A stretch of 64,000 nt of DNA from Pholiota molesta (taxonomy: Eukaryota; Basidiomycota; Agaricomycetes; Agaricales; Strophariaceae). The stretch is taken from NCBI GenBank assembly GCA_014925825.1, contig JACGCK010000002.1, positions 124,001 to 188,000 of the forward strand. Reading direction: 5' to 3'. The notes below the pieces were generated by a model. It saw only the letters and a program-made list of their open reading frames with translations, made no database searches and was not told where the DNA came from. A program made the position numbers and the translations under genes. Of this stretch, positions 23,816-34,824 are shown piece by piece; the first letter of the stretch is position 1, and each line of letters opens with the position of its first letter.

Positions 23816-24589
23816 TCAGGCTTGAGAAGCGTGTTTCAGTAATGTATTTTGCGCGTGTGTGCGTATAGTTTTGAAAGGGTTCGACGAAAACTCAGAGTTG
23901 GTAAGGATGAGAGGATGTCTCAGTCGTTCAAGTTCTCTGCAAACGTTCGTTAGGAATTAGACAAGATCGAGGTAAGCGGACGGAACTTACAGGACACGTT
24001 TTCTCTGGGCTTTAGAAAGGGTCGATGACCCGCTCTTTCCGATTTTTCCTAGCGTCACGGATGATTTTGAGGCTAACTCCTCTTTTGTATCGACGCTAGT
24101 TGGCGGCGCTTCATCCGTGCCTGTCGTTTCCATTTCTACAGTTGCAAGAGCGGATTGCAAGTCATCCAAGCCTCCAGTAAGTTGTTCTTTAGCTTTGCGT
24201 TTCATACGCCGGGCACTTGACTTGGAGAGCCTTTGCGAACTTGGTCCCAATTCTGGAATAGGACTTGAGCAACGGTTGAAGACACGATGATTGATAGTAA
24301 AGGCTCACTTTCTAGGAAGCTTTGTCGTTTTTCTATCTGTTTTTCCTTCTTGGTCTGATGTTTAACAGGTTGTGAGAGTTGCTGCGATGTGTCATTGGTG
24401 ACAGCGTCAGGAGAAATACCGTCTTTCTTCGAGAAGTCGAAAGAAGGGGGATCGTCAATTGTGGTCTTCATCTTGGCCGAAGAAATATGGGCTCCGCGGC
24501 GAGGGGTTCGTATCGCTCGAGGCTAGAAAGAGAAAGAGTGTGTTAGGTTCCCTTGGACGGGCTTATTTTGACATTGCTATACCCACCAT
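23816..24589 (-). CDS. SLX9: Ribosome biogenesis protein SLX9
   Basis: Slx9/FAM207A family, a 40S pre-ribosome assembly and export factor. Seen in order: a basic N-terminus PRAIRTPRRGAH, the KKEKQIEKRQSFLE block, LSKSSARRMKRKAKEQLTGG followed by LDDLQSAL, then GKIGKSG, LSKAQRKRVL and the terminal exon ELERLRHPLILTNSEFSSNP with FKTIRTHAQNTLLKH. The start codon at 24589 is followed immediately by an intron (ATG then GTGGGT). The last intron (GTAAGT...TTTGCAG) had to be removed to recover the conserved C-terminus. The length of about 200 residues is normal for the family. Confidence 0.88.
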
Positions 24590-24938
24590 GACTGGTCCAG
24601 GTCTATCTGCTATGTGCAAAACTTGATGGATTGTTACGCATAACGAAGGTTTTCCCAATAAGTGTACCCGTGGGAATCTTTATTTATAAACCGAGGCGCT
24701 GTTGAGTTTCCATCCAGCTGAGCTGAATGCAAGCAAGAAATCAGGACATCGAATATTCAAGAACCAGTCCTACATGTTTAAAGGAAGATTATCTGGGTAT
24801 CATGTGCTATGGAATCTAATTGAATCATACAACGCAATGTGGTGTTTAATGTAGTTAAATAACTAATATACACTGAATACACGAAATGAGAAACCAGGCC
24901 GTTGTCCGAACGTCCATAAGTCAAGAAGACGATATTGA
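24590..24938. other. Intergenic 349 bp, promoter of SLX9
   Basis: AT-rich spacer between the SRF1-like stop and the SLX9 start, both minus strand. It includes a TTTATTTATAAA-like stretch near 24680 that could act as a TATA-type element. Nothing else is visible. Confidence 0.35.
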
Positions 24939-26377
24939 TCATGTCCGCCTAGCGGAATGACTGCCAGAAATCCGAGCAACTGGGTGATACTTGACCTTTT
25001 CGAAAACCCGATACAGAGAAATGATAAGATTCGAACAATATGCGATGAGACCAATGCCAACTAGGCATATAAGAGAGAGTTGCTCGTCGCAGATATGATC
25101 GCCCAGGCTACCCTCGACGCCCGTGAGGGGGTTTTGAGGGCGAGGAAGTTGATTGTACCATCTTGTCGTAGTTTCCGATGCGCAAGGAATGAGGGAAGTA
25201 AAAAAGTTGTCGAAACAAAGTGATAGAGCTGCCGACCATAAGCAGATAAAAAGAACTTCCGAGAGAGTGTGCGCAAGTTTTGCTGAAGTTCGCCAGAGCC
25301 CTAGTGGTCGGCCAAAATACTCGAGCTACAAGGAGATTAGATCTAATAAGACAATTAAAATCATAACCTACATAGATGGCTACCATTACATGCACCAGAG
25401 TTAAAGGAGCGAATATTATGACCACGGACCTGAAAAAGAGAATTAATATGATGCAGATGTCATTCATGAAGAGATTAAACTTACGGCGAGCTTCCAATAG
25501 CCCCTGTGGCTTTATTCCTCCACTCTGTTCTCCTTATACGAATAGCCATGCCTAGTGCTGCGGTTGTAAAAGCGATGTTAATGAATCGAAAGAGCTGATC
25601 CATGGTTAGAATAAGGTTCTAATCGCAGCAGATAAGTATTACACACCAAGGGAACGTAGGTATTGACGAGGATAAATGATCGGATCTGCTTTCTGCGCCT
25701 GCCCCACCTGGAGAGGTCATCCTGGCCACTTCCAGAAGAATTGTCTTCTTCAAACCCGTAACTCTCTAGCCTATTGTGTCTTGAAGGCCCTTGTGCATTT
25801 GGTCGGGATGTCCATGGAGTGTCCCAACCAGGCGTATTTGTGTGTGCAACTGTGTATTGAACAGGTAGTTGAGCAGGCATAGGGATGGATAGGTGGTTTG
25901 CAAGTTCATCGGATTCCTTTTCTTTTTCTTTGCGAAGAAAAGAAGCGCCTTCTCGTTGGCTAGTAGAGGTGGGCATCCAAGGGAGGGAAAGATCCCGAAA
26001 GGTCTTTCTCTCTGGCTTTGGAGGGTTGTGTAGGCGATCGAAAGCTTCTGGGCGTGTACGCGGAAGAGTAAAAGTCCACCACCGAGATCCACCGTCTGGA
26101 GGATTTGATTGAAGGGAAGCGACATCCGACATCCGGGAATCGGGGAAGTAAGTCCTCTCATTGGGAGAGGAGGCCGGAACAACGTGCTCCGTTGGGGAGG
26201 GCGGTTCGTCTCGGGCCCATGCTGCGTAAGACGAAGGTTGGATGGTAGTGGAGCAGAAGAAGAGGAGGACGTACGGGGAGCAGTAACGACAGTGGTGATT
26301 GGGGGCGGCGGGCGGCGGAAGCTGGCGGTGCCGTTGTGGAGACTGAGGCTGGAAGGGAGAGACGGCGCCGTCGACAT
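24939..26377 (-). CDS. Membrane protein resembling phospholipase D regulator SRF1
   Basis: The start MSTAPSLPSSLSLHNGTASF lies at 26377. The N-terminal half is soluble, Pro/Ser-rich, with WWTFTLPRTRPEAFDRL and SLPWMPTS. After RRRKQIRSFILVNTYVPL the protein becomes membrane-spanning over several exons: FRFINIAFTTAALGMAIRIR, VVIIFAPLTLVHVMVAIY, TLSEVLFICLWSAALSL and LSLICLVGIGLIAYCSNLII. It ends FEKVKYHPVARISGSHSARRT at 24939. The arrangement, a long soluble N-terminus then four membrane segments, matches fungal proteins annotated as SRF1, regulator of phospholipase D; I rely on memory for this. The dense region 25060-25500 has introns I could only approximate. Divergent from the FAM192A gene with 96 bp between start codons. 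Confidence 0.55.
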
Positions 26378-26473
26378 GCGTGTCTCTGCGACACCGGCGG
26401 CCAAGGGGGTGACTAGCGCAGAGCAGCGCATACACACAAGTCACGCGCCATTTCCCCCTTGATCATTTCCTCC

Positions 26474-27390
26474 ATGGCAGACGAATCCCTCATCCCCTCC
26501 CTTTCTTCAGGCGTCGTCGGCTCCCGTTTCGTCACACAGGACGAAGTCGAAACCGCAAAGCAACGTCGCGAGGAACAATGGAAGGCCGCGTATGCGCGGT
26601 ATGCACGCCCTTTGCTCCTGCAGTAGCTGTTCGCTGAACGGAATGTACGATCAGACTCGGCCAAGAGCCCCCTCCTCAACAACAGGAAGAGGTCTACGAC
26701 GGTAGATCCCTTGCAGAAGTGAGTATATCTATCCTATATCCGACAACCTGTCGTATTCACTTCCTGCTGTTGGCTTCAATATAACGCATAGAAACTCGCT
26801 GCCAATAAGGTATCTTTTCCTCTGTCTCTCCATGCTCCACTCCCCTCAGTCTTATTTAGATAGCAAAACAAGAAGAATGGGAGGAGAAAACGAAACTAGG
26901 TCAGTGCATCTCTCACACTCTTAATCACAATGACGACTGATGATTCACTGTACTGTAGCCAACCAATTCCGTGCTCTTGAAGAAGATGAGATCATGTTCC
27001 TTGATTCTATCCGAGAAAAACAGGAAGAGGAAGAACGTCAACGCAAGGAAAAGGATGGTGAAGAAGTCCGAAACTTCAAAGAGTATGTATCGCATTTCCG
27101 TCTGCTGGCCCTCATTTCACCTTGTCTTCGTTTGATCTTACAGAGCAGTCGCTGCGCGCACGAGTGCGGTTAAGCCCCCAATATCTGTACAACATGAACC
27201 ACCGCCCACTTCATCAAAACCCAAAACTGCTGTACCCAAGAAAGACGTCAAAAAGGGATTAAAGGGTGTCGTGGTGAAGAAGAGGGCGAAACCCGCTCCG
27301 GAGAAAACTGTAGAAAACAACTCAAAATCTGAAGAAAACGAAGACGACGCTAAGCCGAATGCTAAGCGAAGGAAAACGAGTAATTCATAG
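26474..27390 (+). CDS. FAM192A/Fyv6-type N-terminal domain protein
   Basis: A small, highly charged protein of about 200 residues. The N-terminal FAM192A/Fyv6 domain (PF10187) is visible as GVVGSRFVTQDEVETAKQRR, then YDGRSLAEKLAANK, IAKQEEWEEKTKLANQFRAL and EEDEIMFLDSIREKQEEEER. The C-terminus is Lys-rich (KKRAKPAPEK, AKRRKTSNS) and probably nuclear. In yeast Fyv6 is a second-step splicing factor; animal FAM192A (PSME3IP1) also binds the PA28-gamma proteasome activator. Four or five short introns, including very small exons such as the one encoding KLAANK. It converges on ESS2, 91 bp away. Confidence 0.85.
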
Positions 27391-27481
27391 CATCCACCGT
27401 ACAAATTTCTCCAGTATGTGTGTTTTACAACATAATACACCAACGGCGTCTCCTGTCTAGTCTGCAATGTACACAGAGATT

Positions 27482-29093
27482 TCATGTTCTGCCGGCGGTC
27501 GTTGGAGTTGGAGTCCATCGCACTTGGTTGAGATCTTTCTCTTTACCTTTTGCACCTAAATCCCAACCTGAAGTTTGTTCCATGGCTTCTGCTCGCCTGC
27601 TGGCTGCCGTCCCCATCGTTGATCTCTGCAACAATCGCCGCGCAGCCGGGGTTAAATTACCAACAACCTCAGCGCGTCGAGGAGTCATGGTGGGCGGAGC
27701 CATATTGCCTTTCCTGCCTAAGAGCGGCGTCTTTGCAGTCCGTATTCCAGGCTTAGCCGGATTGAACATCTCAGCTTTGGTCCGTAGACTTTTGGAAGCC
27801 CTGTCAGAAAGTTTCCGGGACATTGCTTCTCTCGCAGAGATATCGGGTATGCGAAACGGAGTAGCGGGATCACCTGTGTCACTAATGATTCTTGGCGTGG
27901 AATTGAGTGTTCCCCAGGTCATGAGCTGCTTCAATGCCGTAGGACCAAGTTCGGCCGGTGTGGGCGATGGAAGATTTGGAACGAGTGAGAAACCTCGATC
28001 CTTTGGTGACCTAGGATGATCTAATAAACGAGATTAAGTCAAGAGCCAATAAAGGGCAGATGAGGATACTAACACGGTGTTCCAGTAATGGCAGCATCGA
28101 TGCGACTGCGTGTTGGACTCGGAGGAGCTGACAAAGAGCCAGCACCTCCAGAAACATGTTCGTTTTCCGATAATCGTGTACTTGAGTAGTTGACAGCTTT
28201 GGGATCGCTCTCGGTCGTCGCGGATATGGGGGAGGATGGTATGGGGAGATGTCGGCATCTGGACTGAACATGAGAGAGTTCCGCGTCTTTACACCATGTC
28301 AGAGGTAGCACAGATGCAGGTGATGAGGGCAAAATACCTTGAATCTCCATCCATCAACCCCAGCTTCGCGTTTGTCCTTCAAGGGAGCCATGACATCAAT
28401 TGGTGGCTCGTCCTTCGATTCCTTGGTGACCCGAATAAGGGAGGTATCGTTAACCCCATCTTCGCGTGTTGTATCAGCGCCTTCGATGAGCCCCGCAGGT
28501 TTTGGTGCCTCGATCCTGAACTTTTCCCGCACGCCGGTATAGGTTGGTGGCTCTATCAACATAGCTTGCCGCTGCTCCAGCATCTTCCCTTGCTGTGCTT
28601 CGACCCGTTTCTGTGCTTCCCATGCCCAGCCCCATTTCTCTTTTCGCACTCGATTCTCCTCGTCCAGAATTTTGGTGAAGCTTGAGTTGTCTTCAGAAGT
28701 ATAACGGGCTTGAAATTCGTCCAAAGACATATCCGTGTCATATTTGGCACGTTTCTGAGGTGGCTCGCCATATAGCGACCTCACTGGAGTGTCTGCGGCC
28801 AGACCAAATGGCGTTTGCGAAGGTGTTTGTGATGCTGCACCCCGCCTTCTCGAAGTAGCTGGAGTAAAGTTGATTTCTTCCAGTCGTCGGACGGACGCGT
28901 TGATTAGATGTGGATCCCTAGTTCGTACGGCATCCAAATACTCGTTGGTAGCATCCAAATGAACCAATGAGGGGAAGAAATCGCGGGCAATTATGCGCGA
29001 CAGCGCTTCGGTATATTCCTCTTCTTCAAGAACGACTTGATGATTCAGAGAACGTTCTGTAATAGAAGATGGCCCAGAGATTTGTTCAGACAT
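27482..29093 (-). CDS. ESS2: Splicing factor ESS2/DGCR14 homologue
   Basis: ESS-2 family nuclear protein that associates with the spliceosomal C complex. Diagnostic blocks in order: QVVLEEEEYTEALSRIIARD FFPSLVHLDATNEYLDAVRT in the first exon, SLDEFQARYTSEDNSSFTKI, then KEKWGWAWEAQKRVEAQQGK. The last exon has TLNSTPRIISDTGDPATPFR and IPDISAREAMSRKLSD, then LTPAARRLL near the C-terminus. All are typical of DGCR14. Introns lie at about 28275-28300 and 28020-28075. The C-terminal tail ends in TPTPTTAGRT. Confidence 0.92.
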
Positions 29094-29579
29094 AAAGGCG
29101 TCGAAATGGAGTGGAAAGAAGGTAGATCAATCGATCCGAGGATTGGATGGTAAAATGAATGCTGAGCGCTAGGGAGTCACTAGCACTGTTGTTGCACCGT
29201 TTTATGGCGATGACGAAGGTCACATGATCTCTTCTATTTCCTTTCACAATTAATGAAATCAGGAAAGTCCGAGGATGGCCATTAGAACATACTTCAGCGT
29301 TGTGCGCGACTTACATTAAATTACTTGATGCATAAAGTACAGAAGTACTGTACATCTTGAATCGTTAAGGAATGTTACAATTAAATTTCACCAACCAACA
29401 TAAATCATAGAAGAAAAATGATTTGAAAACCAATATGTGGAGGGAAATAATCAACGTGGGGAATGACAAGGTAAGGAGTGTGAAATTCAGGAGGTAGGTA
29501 TATACTATAAGACGTTCCGATTTATATCCAGATTATGAGTAGTGCCTAAGTTTACAACGAGAAACTTATGGGAGTTCTT
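29094..29579. other. Intergenic 486 bp (ESS2 promoter, NudE 3' flank)
   Basis: AT-rich spacer. Both neighbours are on the minus strand. I see no gene, repeat or stable hairpin. Confidence 0.4.
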
Positions 29580-31819
29580 TCAGCTTGTAGGCGAGCTTCG
29601 AGGTTGGAGATCTTTGAGATCTAGCACATTGTTGGTCTCGATGAGGCCGCCACTTCTGCGACCTCCACTAGGTCGACCGATCCGACTCTTTGAGAGAATC
29701 GATGTTACAGACGTAGAGCTTGTAGTGGATGGCATCCTGGAACTAGGTCGAATCGTAACATTCGAACGTAAGTCGTCCGGTGTGGCCGGAAGTGCCTTGC
29801 CTTCACTAGGAGAAGAAGAGCCTGAGCTGGTACCTTGGTAGGATGGCATTGTTAAGGGCCTTTCACGAAGGGCAGCCGGAATGGGAGGAACAGGAACCGC
29901 CGGACTCTTGCCAATAGATGATCGCTTGAATTGATTATATGGGTTGGGCGCTCCTGGTCCAGTGGATCGCTTCATGCTTGCTGTAGTGGAAGAATTTGCG
30001 CCATATAGGCCGGAGGGAAGAGGCAAAAATGTTGGGGTTTGTGGTCGTGAAGTTATTGACCCCGAGGCACCTCCTCCAGACAGTCTTGATTGGGGTCGTC
30101 GTACCCCGTACTGGCTGCCATTGGATTCATAGGGCCGGTACTCAGTGATGGAGAAGTCGCGCGAATTACAGTAGAAGTAGACGGACGGAAAGCTGTTGGT
30201 GCTGTTGGAATCGAGACTCTGCGCCTTTCTTTGAGTCTTTTGGCTTCCTTCTCCTTGTTTGGAGAAGGGGAATCTTCCATAATAAGAACCCATCCTGACG
30301 AATCACCGTTCCCTTTCTTTGAGTTCTTATCGGAACCACTGTCATTGCTGCGTCGGGAATCTACGCTCTTTCTCTGAGAGTCCCAGCTTGATTTTGTGGT
30401 GTTGGATGCATTTGAAACGGGCGAAGGAGAGGTGATTGGAGTCATAGGGCCTAGCGACGGAGTGAAAGTCTGTCGCGTACTACTTGCCATACGCAAGCGA
30501 GGTACGCGGGTGTGAATCTTCTGTTCGAGATTGCGGACCCTCGCACGCATTTCAGACACCATCTGGACACCTTTGTTCTTAGCAATGGACCCAGTGGAAG
30601 ATGAAGCGGTAGCTGTGCTTATGGTAGATGTCGTTCGAGGAGTGGGGGGTTTCATAAAGCTGCGAGGACTTGCGGTCGATGGAGAGGAGAATGAGGGGAG
30701 AGTGGTACTTGATCGTAGGACGTTGACGTTGGATGAATTCTTTAGTGGGGTAACAGAACTACCTTGTCTCTGTTGAGCCAATGACCGAGATGCATAGGAT
30801 GATGATGATGGTGGTGGTGGTGGTTTAGAAGACAACGACGCTTTCGGGGTTGTAAGACTATCGCTTTCGAACGCTGGTGATATGTCGGCCAGATCCAGGT
30901 CGGCAGGAGGGGAAGTTTTCAAAAGATCTTCGGTGGAAGGGGCTGCTGGTTGTAAATCCTCGAGTCGTTCTAATGACGAATTGGATATTTCACGAGATTT
31001 AAATGCTTGAAGTTGTCCCTTGATGATTGAAATTTCAACATTGGCATCTGGAGAAAAAGTTTATCATTGAAGCAAATGGATGGAAAGGAAACCGACCTCT
31101 TAGCTCATCTCGAAGCCTTTGTGTTTCTTCTTCCAAGCCCGCCTTCTCCAACAATTCATGCTCCAGAAGAATCTTCTCTTCCAATGCTTTCGAATATTTA
31201 GCCTCCATATCTGCCAAGCTTGATGAAACTGCCCTCTCGTTACGCTCCAAATCATCGTTCCCCATCTCCAATTCGCGAAGGTGCACTTTCGTTGATTGAT
31301 GTTCCTGTCGTAATTGGTCTAGTTCGCGCTGCAAAGAGGTCGTTGTCGTGTTATGAGTCGTTTGCAGATGCATGAACTTAGACTGCGTAACGAATGTTTA
31401 AGGTCGCGACCATGGACGCGATATGAAGCACGCATACCTTCCAATCGTCGCGCTCATTCTCAGCTCTAATGACTTTAGTTTGAAGTTCTTGCTGGGCTTT
31501 TTCTGTCCGCTGCAGTTCACTCTCCAGCTCCGCTTCCAACTCCTTACTAGCCTGGTGAAAGTCGTCCAGCTCGGCGCGAGTTTCTGACAACATATCAAGG
31601 ACCTGTTGTCAAAGCATCAACACCAGTGTCCAGAGTCCCTATCTGAAAAACCCATACTTCATTGTACTTTTCGCGCCAATCCGTGGTTGCAGAGAAACTG
31701 TGAAAGTTCTGAGTGGGGATCGGTCGTGGAAGATACACAACGAACCTAATGCCTGTGTCGTCCAGTGACATATGTCGATCCTTCCGAAGAGCATCAGTAC
31801 CGGAGAGGACAGCAGTCAT
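29580..31819 (-). CDS. NudE/NDE1-like dynein regulator
   Basis: Coiled-coil scaffold that binds LIS1/NudF and cytoplasmic dynein in nuclear migration. The N-terminal 180 residues form the NUDE coiled coil: DWREKYNEV, LDMLSETRAELDDFHQASKE, LQRTEKAQQELQTKVIRAEN, LRELEMGNDDLERNERAVSS and ALEEKILLEHELLEKAGLEE. The rest is a long Ser/Pro/Thr-rich tail with MKRSTGPGAPNPYNQFKRSS and SRIGRPSGGRRSG, blocks I recall from basidiomycete NudE. The reading frame changes inside the tail at 30104-30107 (a CCCC run on the plus strand). One added base joins GPMNPMAAST to the SRLSGGGASGSITSRP frame and no intron does so, so a sequence indel is likely. Introns lie near 31030-31100, 31375-31440 and 31605-31660. 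Confidence 0.88.
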
Positions 31820-31983
31820 CTTGAAGACCTGGTGAGCGAAACCGAGCTCGCAGCACAGAAGAAGATAGTTCGGGAGAAAGTTGCAAGTCAGACCGTTGAT
31901 CTGACCATTCCCTTATTTGGTGACAACTAACAGGGAAGCCGCGTGATTACAACAGGGTCTGCATTAAAAGTAAACAGAACTAT

Positions 31984-32733
31984 CTATGTCATATCTAGAG
32001 GTTTTGCACATTTCCGTTTCTCAATCTTCCCAGTCTTCGGACATCGCATTTCTTGCCATGAAACCGGCTCCAGGGTTGCTCCTAATCACTCAATGTTATT
32101 ACAGAGTAGACTATGTAACAGAGGGGCCTAGACTTGCCGGCTTCACTTGTGGCAAAAATGACACCAAGATCATTGCGTGCTGTCGTAACGAAATAGCTGC
32201 GAGCGTCCCCGAGGGAGATCTTACATGGGATGAGTTGAATATCTGCATGCTTTCTATACTTGGACGATGATAACTCACAACCTGGCTTCGGACGACATCA
32301 CCTCCTCGGAAAGATTCTCCAATCTTCACCCGGTCTTTTTCGGTTGCCCGAACGTCCTGGACTCGTATCACACCGGTGAATTCTTCCCCTGCTGGCAATG
32401 GAACACCATCTACGATGGTGATAGATATCAGGGCTTGCAGAGGTGACATGCGCGTTACGAAGCCAATGACGACAGATCCGGGAACTGGAATGTGGGGTTG
32501 AACACGAGTTATTGTCAGAGTCTGTAGATGGATGGGGCCAAGATCATATTGATCCAGATAGTTCTTCAAAGAGGACGAAGGAGGCGACGAACGGAAGCGT
32601 CCATGCGTGGTACCCCTAGCAGACTGGCCCTAACTTGGCCATCTCGTTCGTATACTCCTGTGCCGAGCTGGGGAGCCGGGCCACGGGCAGGGAGGGGAAT
32701 GGGTTGGCCGGGGAGAACAGTCGAGGAAGACAT
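31984..32733 (-). CDS. CSL4: RNA exosome cap subunit Csl4/Exosc1
   Basis: Subunit of the exosome RNA-binding cap. The N-terminal domain (PGQPIPL...GTGVYERDGQVRASLLG) is joined by an intron to the S1 domain: TLTITRVQPHIPVPGSVVIG, FTGVIRVQDVRATEKDRVKI, GESFRGGDVVRSQV, ISLGDARSYFVTTARNDLGV. The C-terminal exon encodes ATLEPVSWQEMRCPKTGKIE, the zinc-ribbon-like end that matches animal EXOSC1 (VPISWCEMQCPKT). The last intron (32137-32082 on the minus strand, 56 nt) begins GCAAGT rather than GT, a GC-AG intron forced by the conserved reading across it. It is divergent from the PDH-E2 gene with 136 bp between start codons. Confidence 0.92.
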
Positions 32734-32869
32734 TGATTTGCTGGGACAGGCAGCCGAGGCGCTGGGCTATTTGCAGAAACTCTGCTTGTGCGTGTTTGGC
32801 ACCCTTGCTAAGCGACCCCCAAAGAAGACGAATTTCGCGTTCAACCGTACACTCTAGTCCGTTGGCACA

Positions 32870-34510
32870 ATGGCTTCCTCCGTAGCTCGCGTTTTCGCTC
32901 GAGGTGCCCCTCCTTCTTCCTCGTGCCTCTTTCTCTTGCTGACCTATCACAGGCTTCCATGTCTCTGCACGTAGGCGTGCGCTGACTCCCTTCAACATGC
33001 CAGCGATGAGCCCTACAATGACAGAGGGAGGAATCGCGTCATGGAAAAAAAAGGAGGGCGAGGCCTTTTCGGCGGGCGATGTCCTGCTCGAGATTGTCAG
33101 TTAATTTTCCATCGTCATGGGCTTCCAGCTAATTTGTCCTCCTATTGCGCGGCAGGAAACGGACAAGGCCACCATTGACGTCGAGGCTCAAGACGATGGA
33201 ATTCTGGCCAAAATCATTGTATGACTGGTTTATTCTGTCGATGCATGTAAATTAACTTGGGCTGCATAGACTCCTGATGGAAGCAAAGGCGTACCTGTTG
33301 GCTCCATCATTGGTGTTATTGGAGAAGAGGGTGATGACCTCTCCGGCGCTGCAGACTTGGCAAAGCAGGCCGCTGCTGCGCCGAGTTCACCTCCTGAATC
33401 AAAAGAAGTAGAAACTACTAAGAAGGCGGATACAGCCCCCCCACCGTCGTCAAAAGAGCCGGAAGCCGCCAAGCCAAAGGCCAGCCAAGAATCCGCAGAT
33501 CTTCCTGTTGGCCAACGCATCTTCGCGTCCCCCATCGCCAAAAAAATTGCCTTGGAGAAGGGAATTCCTTTGGCTAAAGTTAAAGGAACGGGTCCTGCAG
33601 GCCGTATCATTCGTGAGGATGTCGAGAACTACAAAACTGCTCCTGTGGTTGCCTCCTCGACCCTGCCTACCACTGCTCAACCTCCTGCAGCAACACTTCC
33701 TCCAGATTATGTCGACACCCCGATTTCTAATATGCGCCGCACCATTGGCACCCGTCTCACTCAATCGAAGCAAGAGATCCCCCATTATTATCTTACAGTG
33801 GACATCGCCATGGATAAGGTTCTAAAACTCCGCGAAGTCTTCAACAAAACACTCTCCGAAAAAGACCAGAAATTGAGTGTGAATGACTTCATTGTCAAAG
33901 CTGTCGCCTGTGCACTTGTGGATGTCCCTGAAGCAAACTCCGCATGGCTCGGAGAGGTTATTCGAACGTAAGTCTCGGCTTGTATTTGGTCTGTATCTTT
34001 ACTAATAGCACTTGGAACAGATACAAAAAGGCTGATATCTCCGTGGCCGTGGCTACTCCTGCTGGTTTGATCACTCCGATAATTAAGGACGCCGGGGCCA
34101 AGGGTTTAGCTACAATCTCTGTGGAAACAAAGAATCTGGCTAAGAAGGCTAGGGATGGCAAGCTTCAACCTTCGGAATATCAGGTCAGTTATAAAGTTTT
34201 ATCCCTCCTAAACGCTAACCAAATGTATTTTGCCTCATAGGGTGGTACCTTCACCATTTCTAATCTCGGAATGTTTGGCATCGACCACTTCGCTGCTATC
34301 ATAAACCACCCTCAGTCTTGCATTCTTGCCGTTGGTTCAACGCAACCCAAGTTTGTGCCTGCGCCAGAAGAGGAACGTGGCTTTAAAATTGTTCAATCAA
34401 TGAAAGTCACTCTCAGCGCGGATCACAGAACTGTTGACGGTGCTGTCGGTGCCAAGTGGTTGGCTGCCTTTAAAGGCTACCTGGAAAATCCCCTCACATT
34501 TATGCTATGA
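32870..34510 (+). CDS. LAT1: Pyruvate dehydrogenase E2 (dihydrolipoamide acetyltransferase), mitochondrial
   Basis: Core acetyltransferase of the pyruvate dehydrogenase complex. An Arg-rich presequence ([12 protein letters not shown], spliced to [13 protein letters not shown]) precedes one lipoyl domain ([20 protein letters not shown] ... [15 protein letters not shown], the Lys of DKA being the lipoylation site). A Pro/Ala-rich linker follows, then an E3-binding domain ([20 protein letters not shown] and [13 protein letters not shown]) and a catalytic domain from [20 protein letters not shown] to the active-site DHRTVDGA near the end. The length of about 450 residues with one lipoyl domain is usual for fungi. 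Six or seven introns, all consistent with frame. The lipoyl group would be supplied by LIP5, encoded 9 kb away. Confidence 0.96.
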
Positions 34511-34824
34511 TAAGCGGGACCGTTTTATTGCATGCAGCTAGCCTCTTTTAGACAGTCTCTCTCTCAACACCCTCATTCGATTCGAGGATCCTATAGATTT
34601 CAATTATGCATAATTTTTTTCAAGTCGATGGAATCAAGTGTGCCTTATGTGAAGTGGAAATTCAAACAGTCAACTCGTAGAAATGACGTAACGCAGTGTT
34701 GTTTGTTGGTGAAACGCGATATTAATACGACCCTGGAAGGCGTGAGTGTTGCGACCGACATAAGTTAAACAACGCTTCCTTAGAAACCTACAACATCCTG
34801 AAGTACGTCGCATCCCATTGAAGA

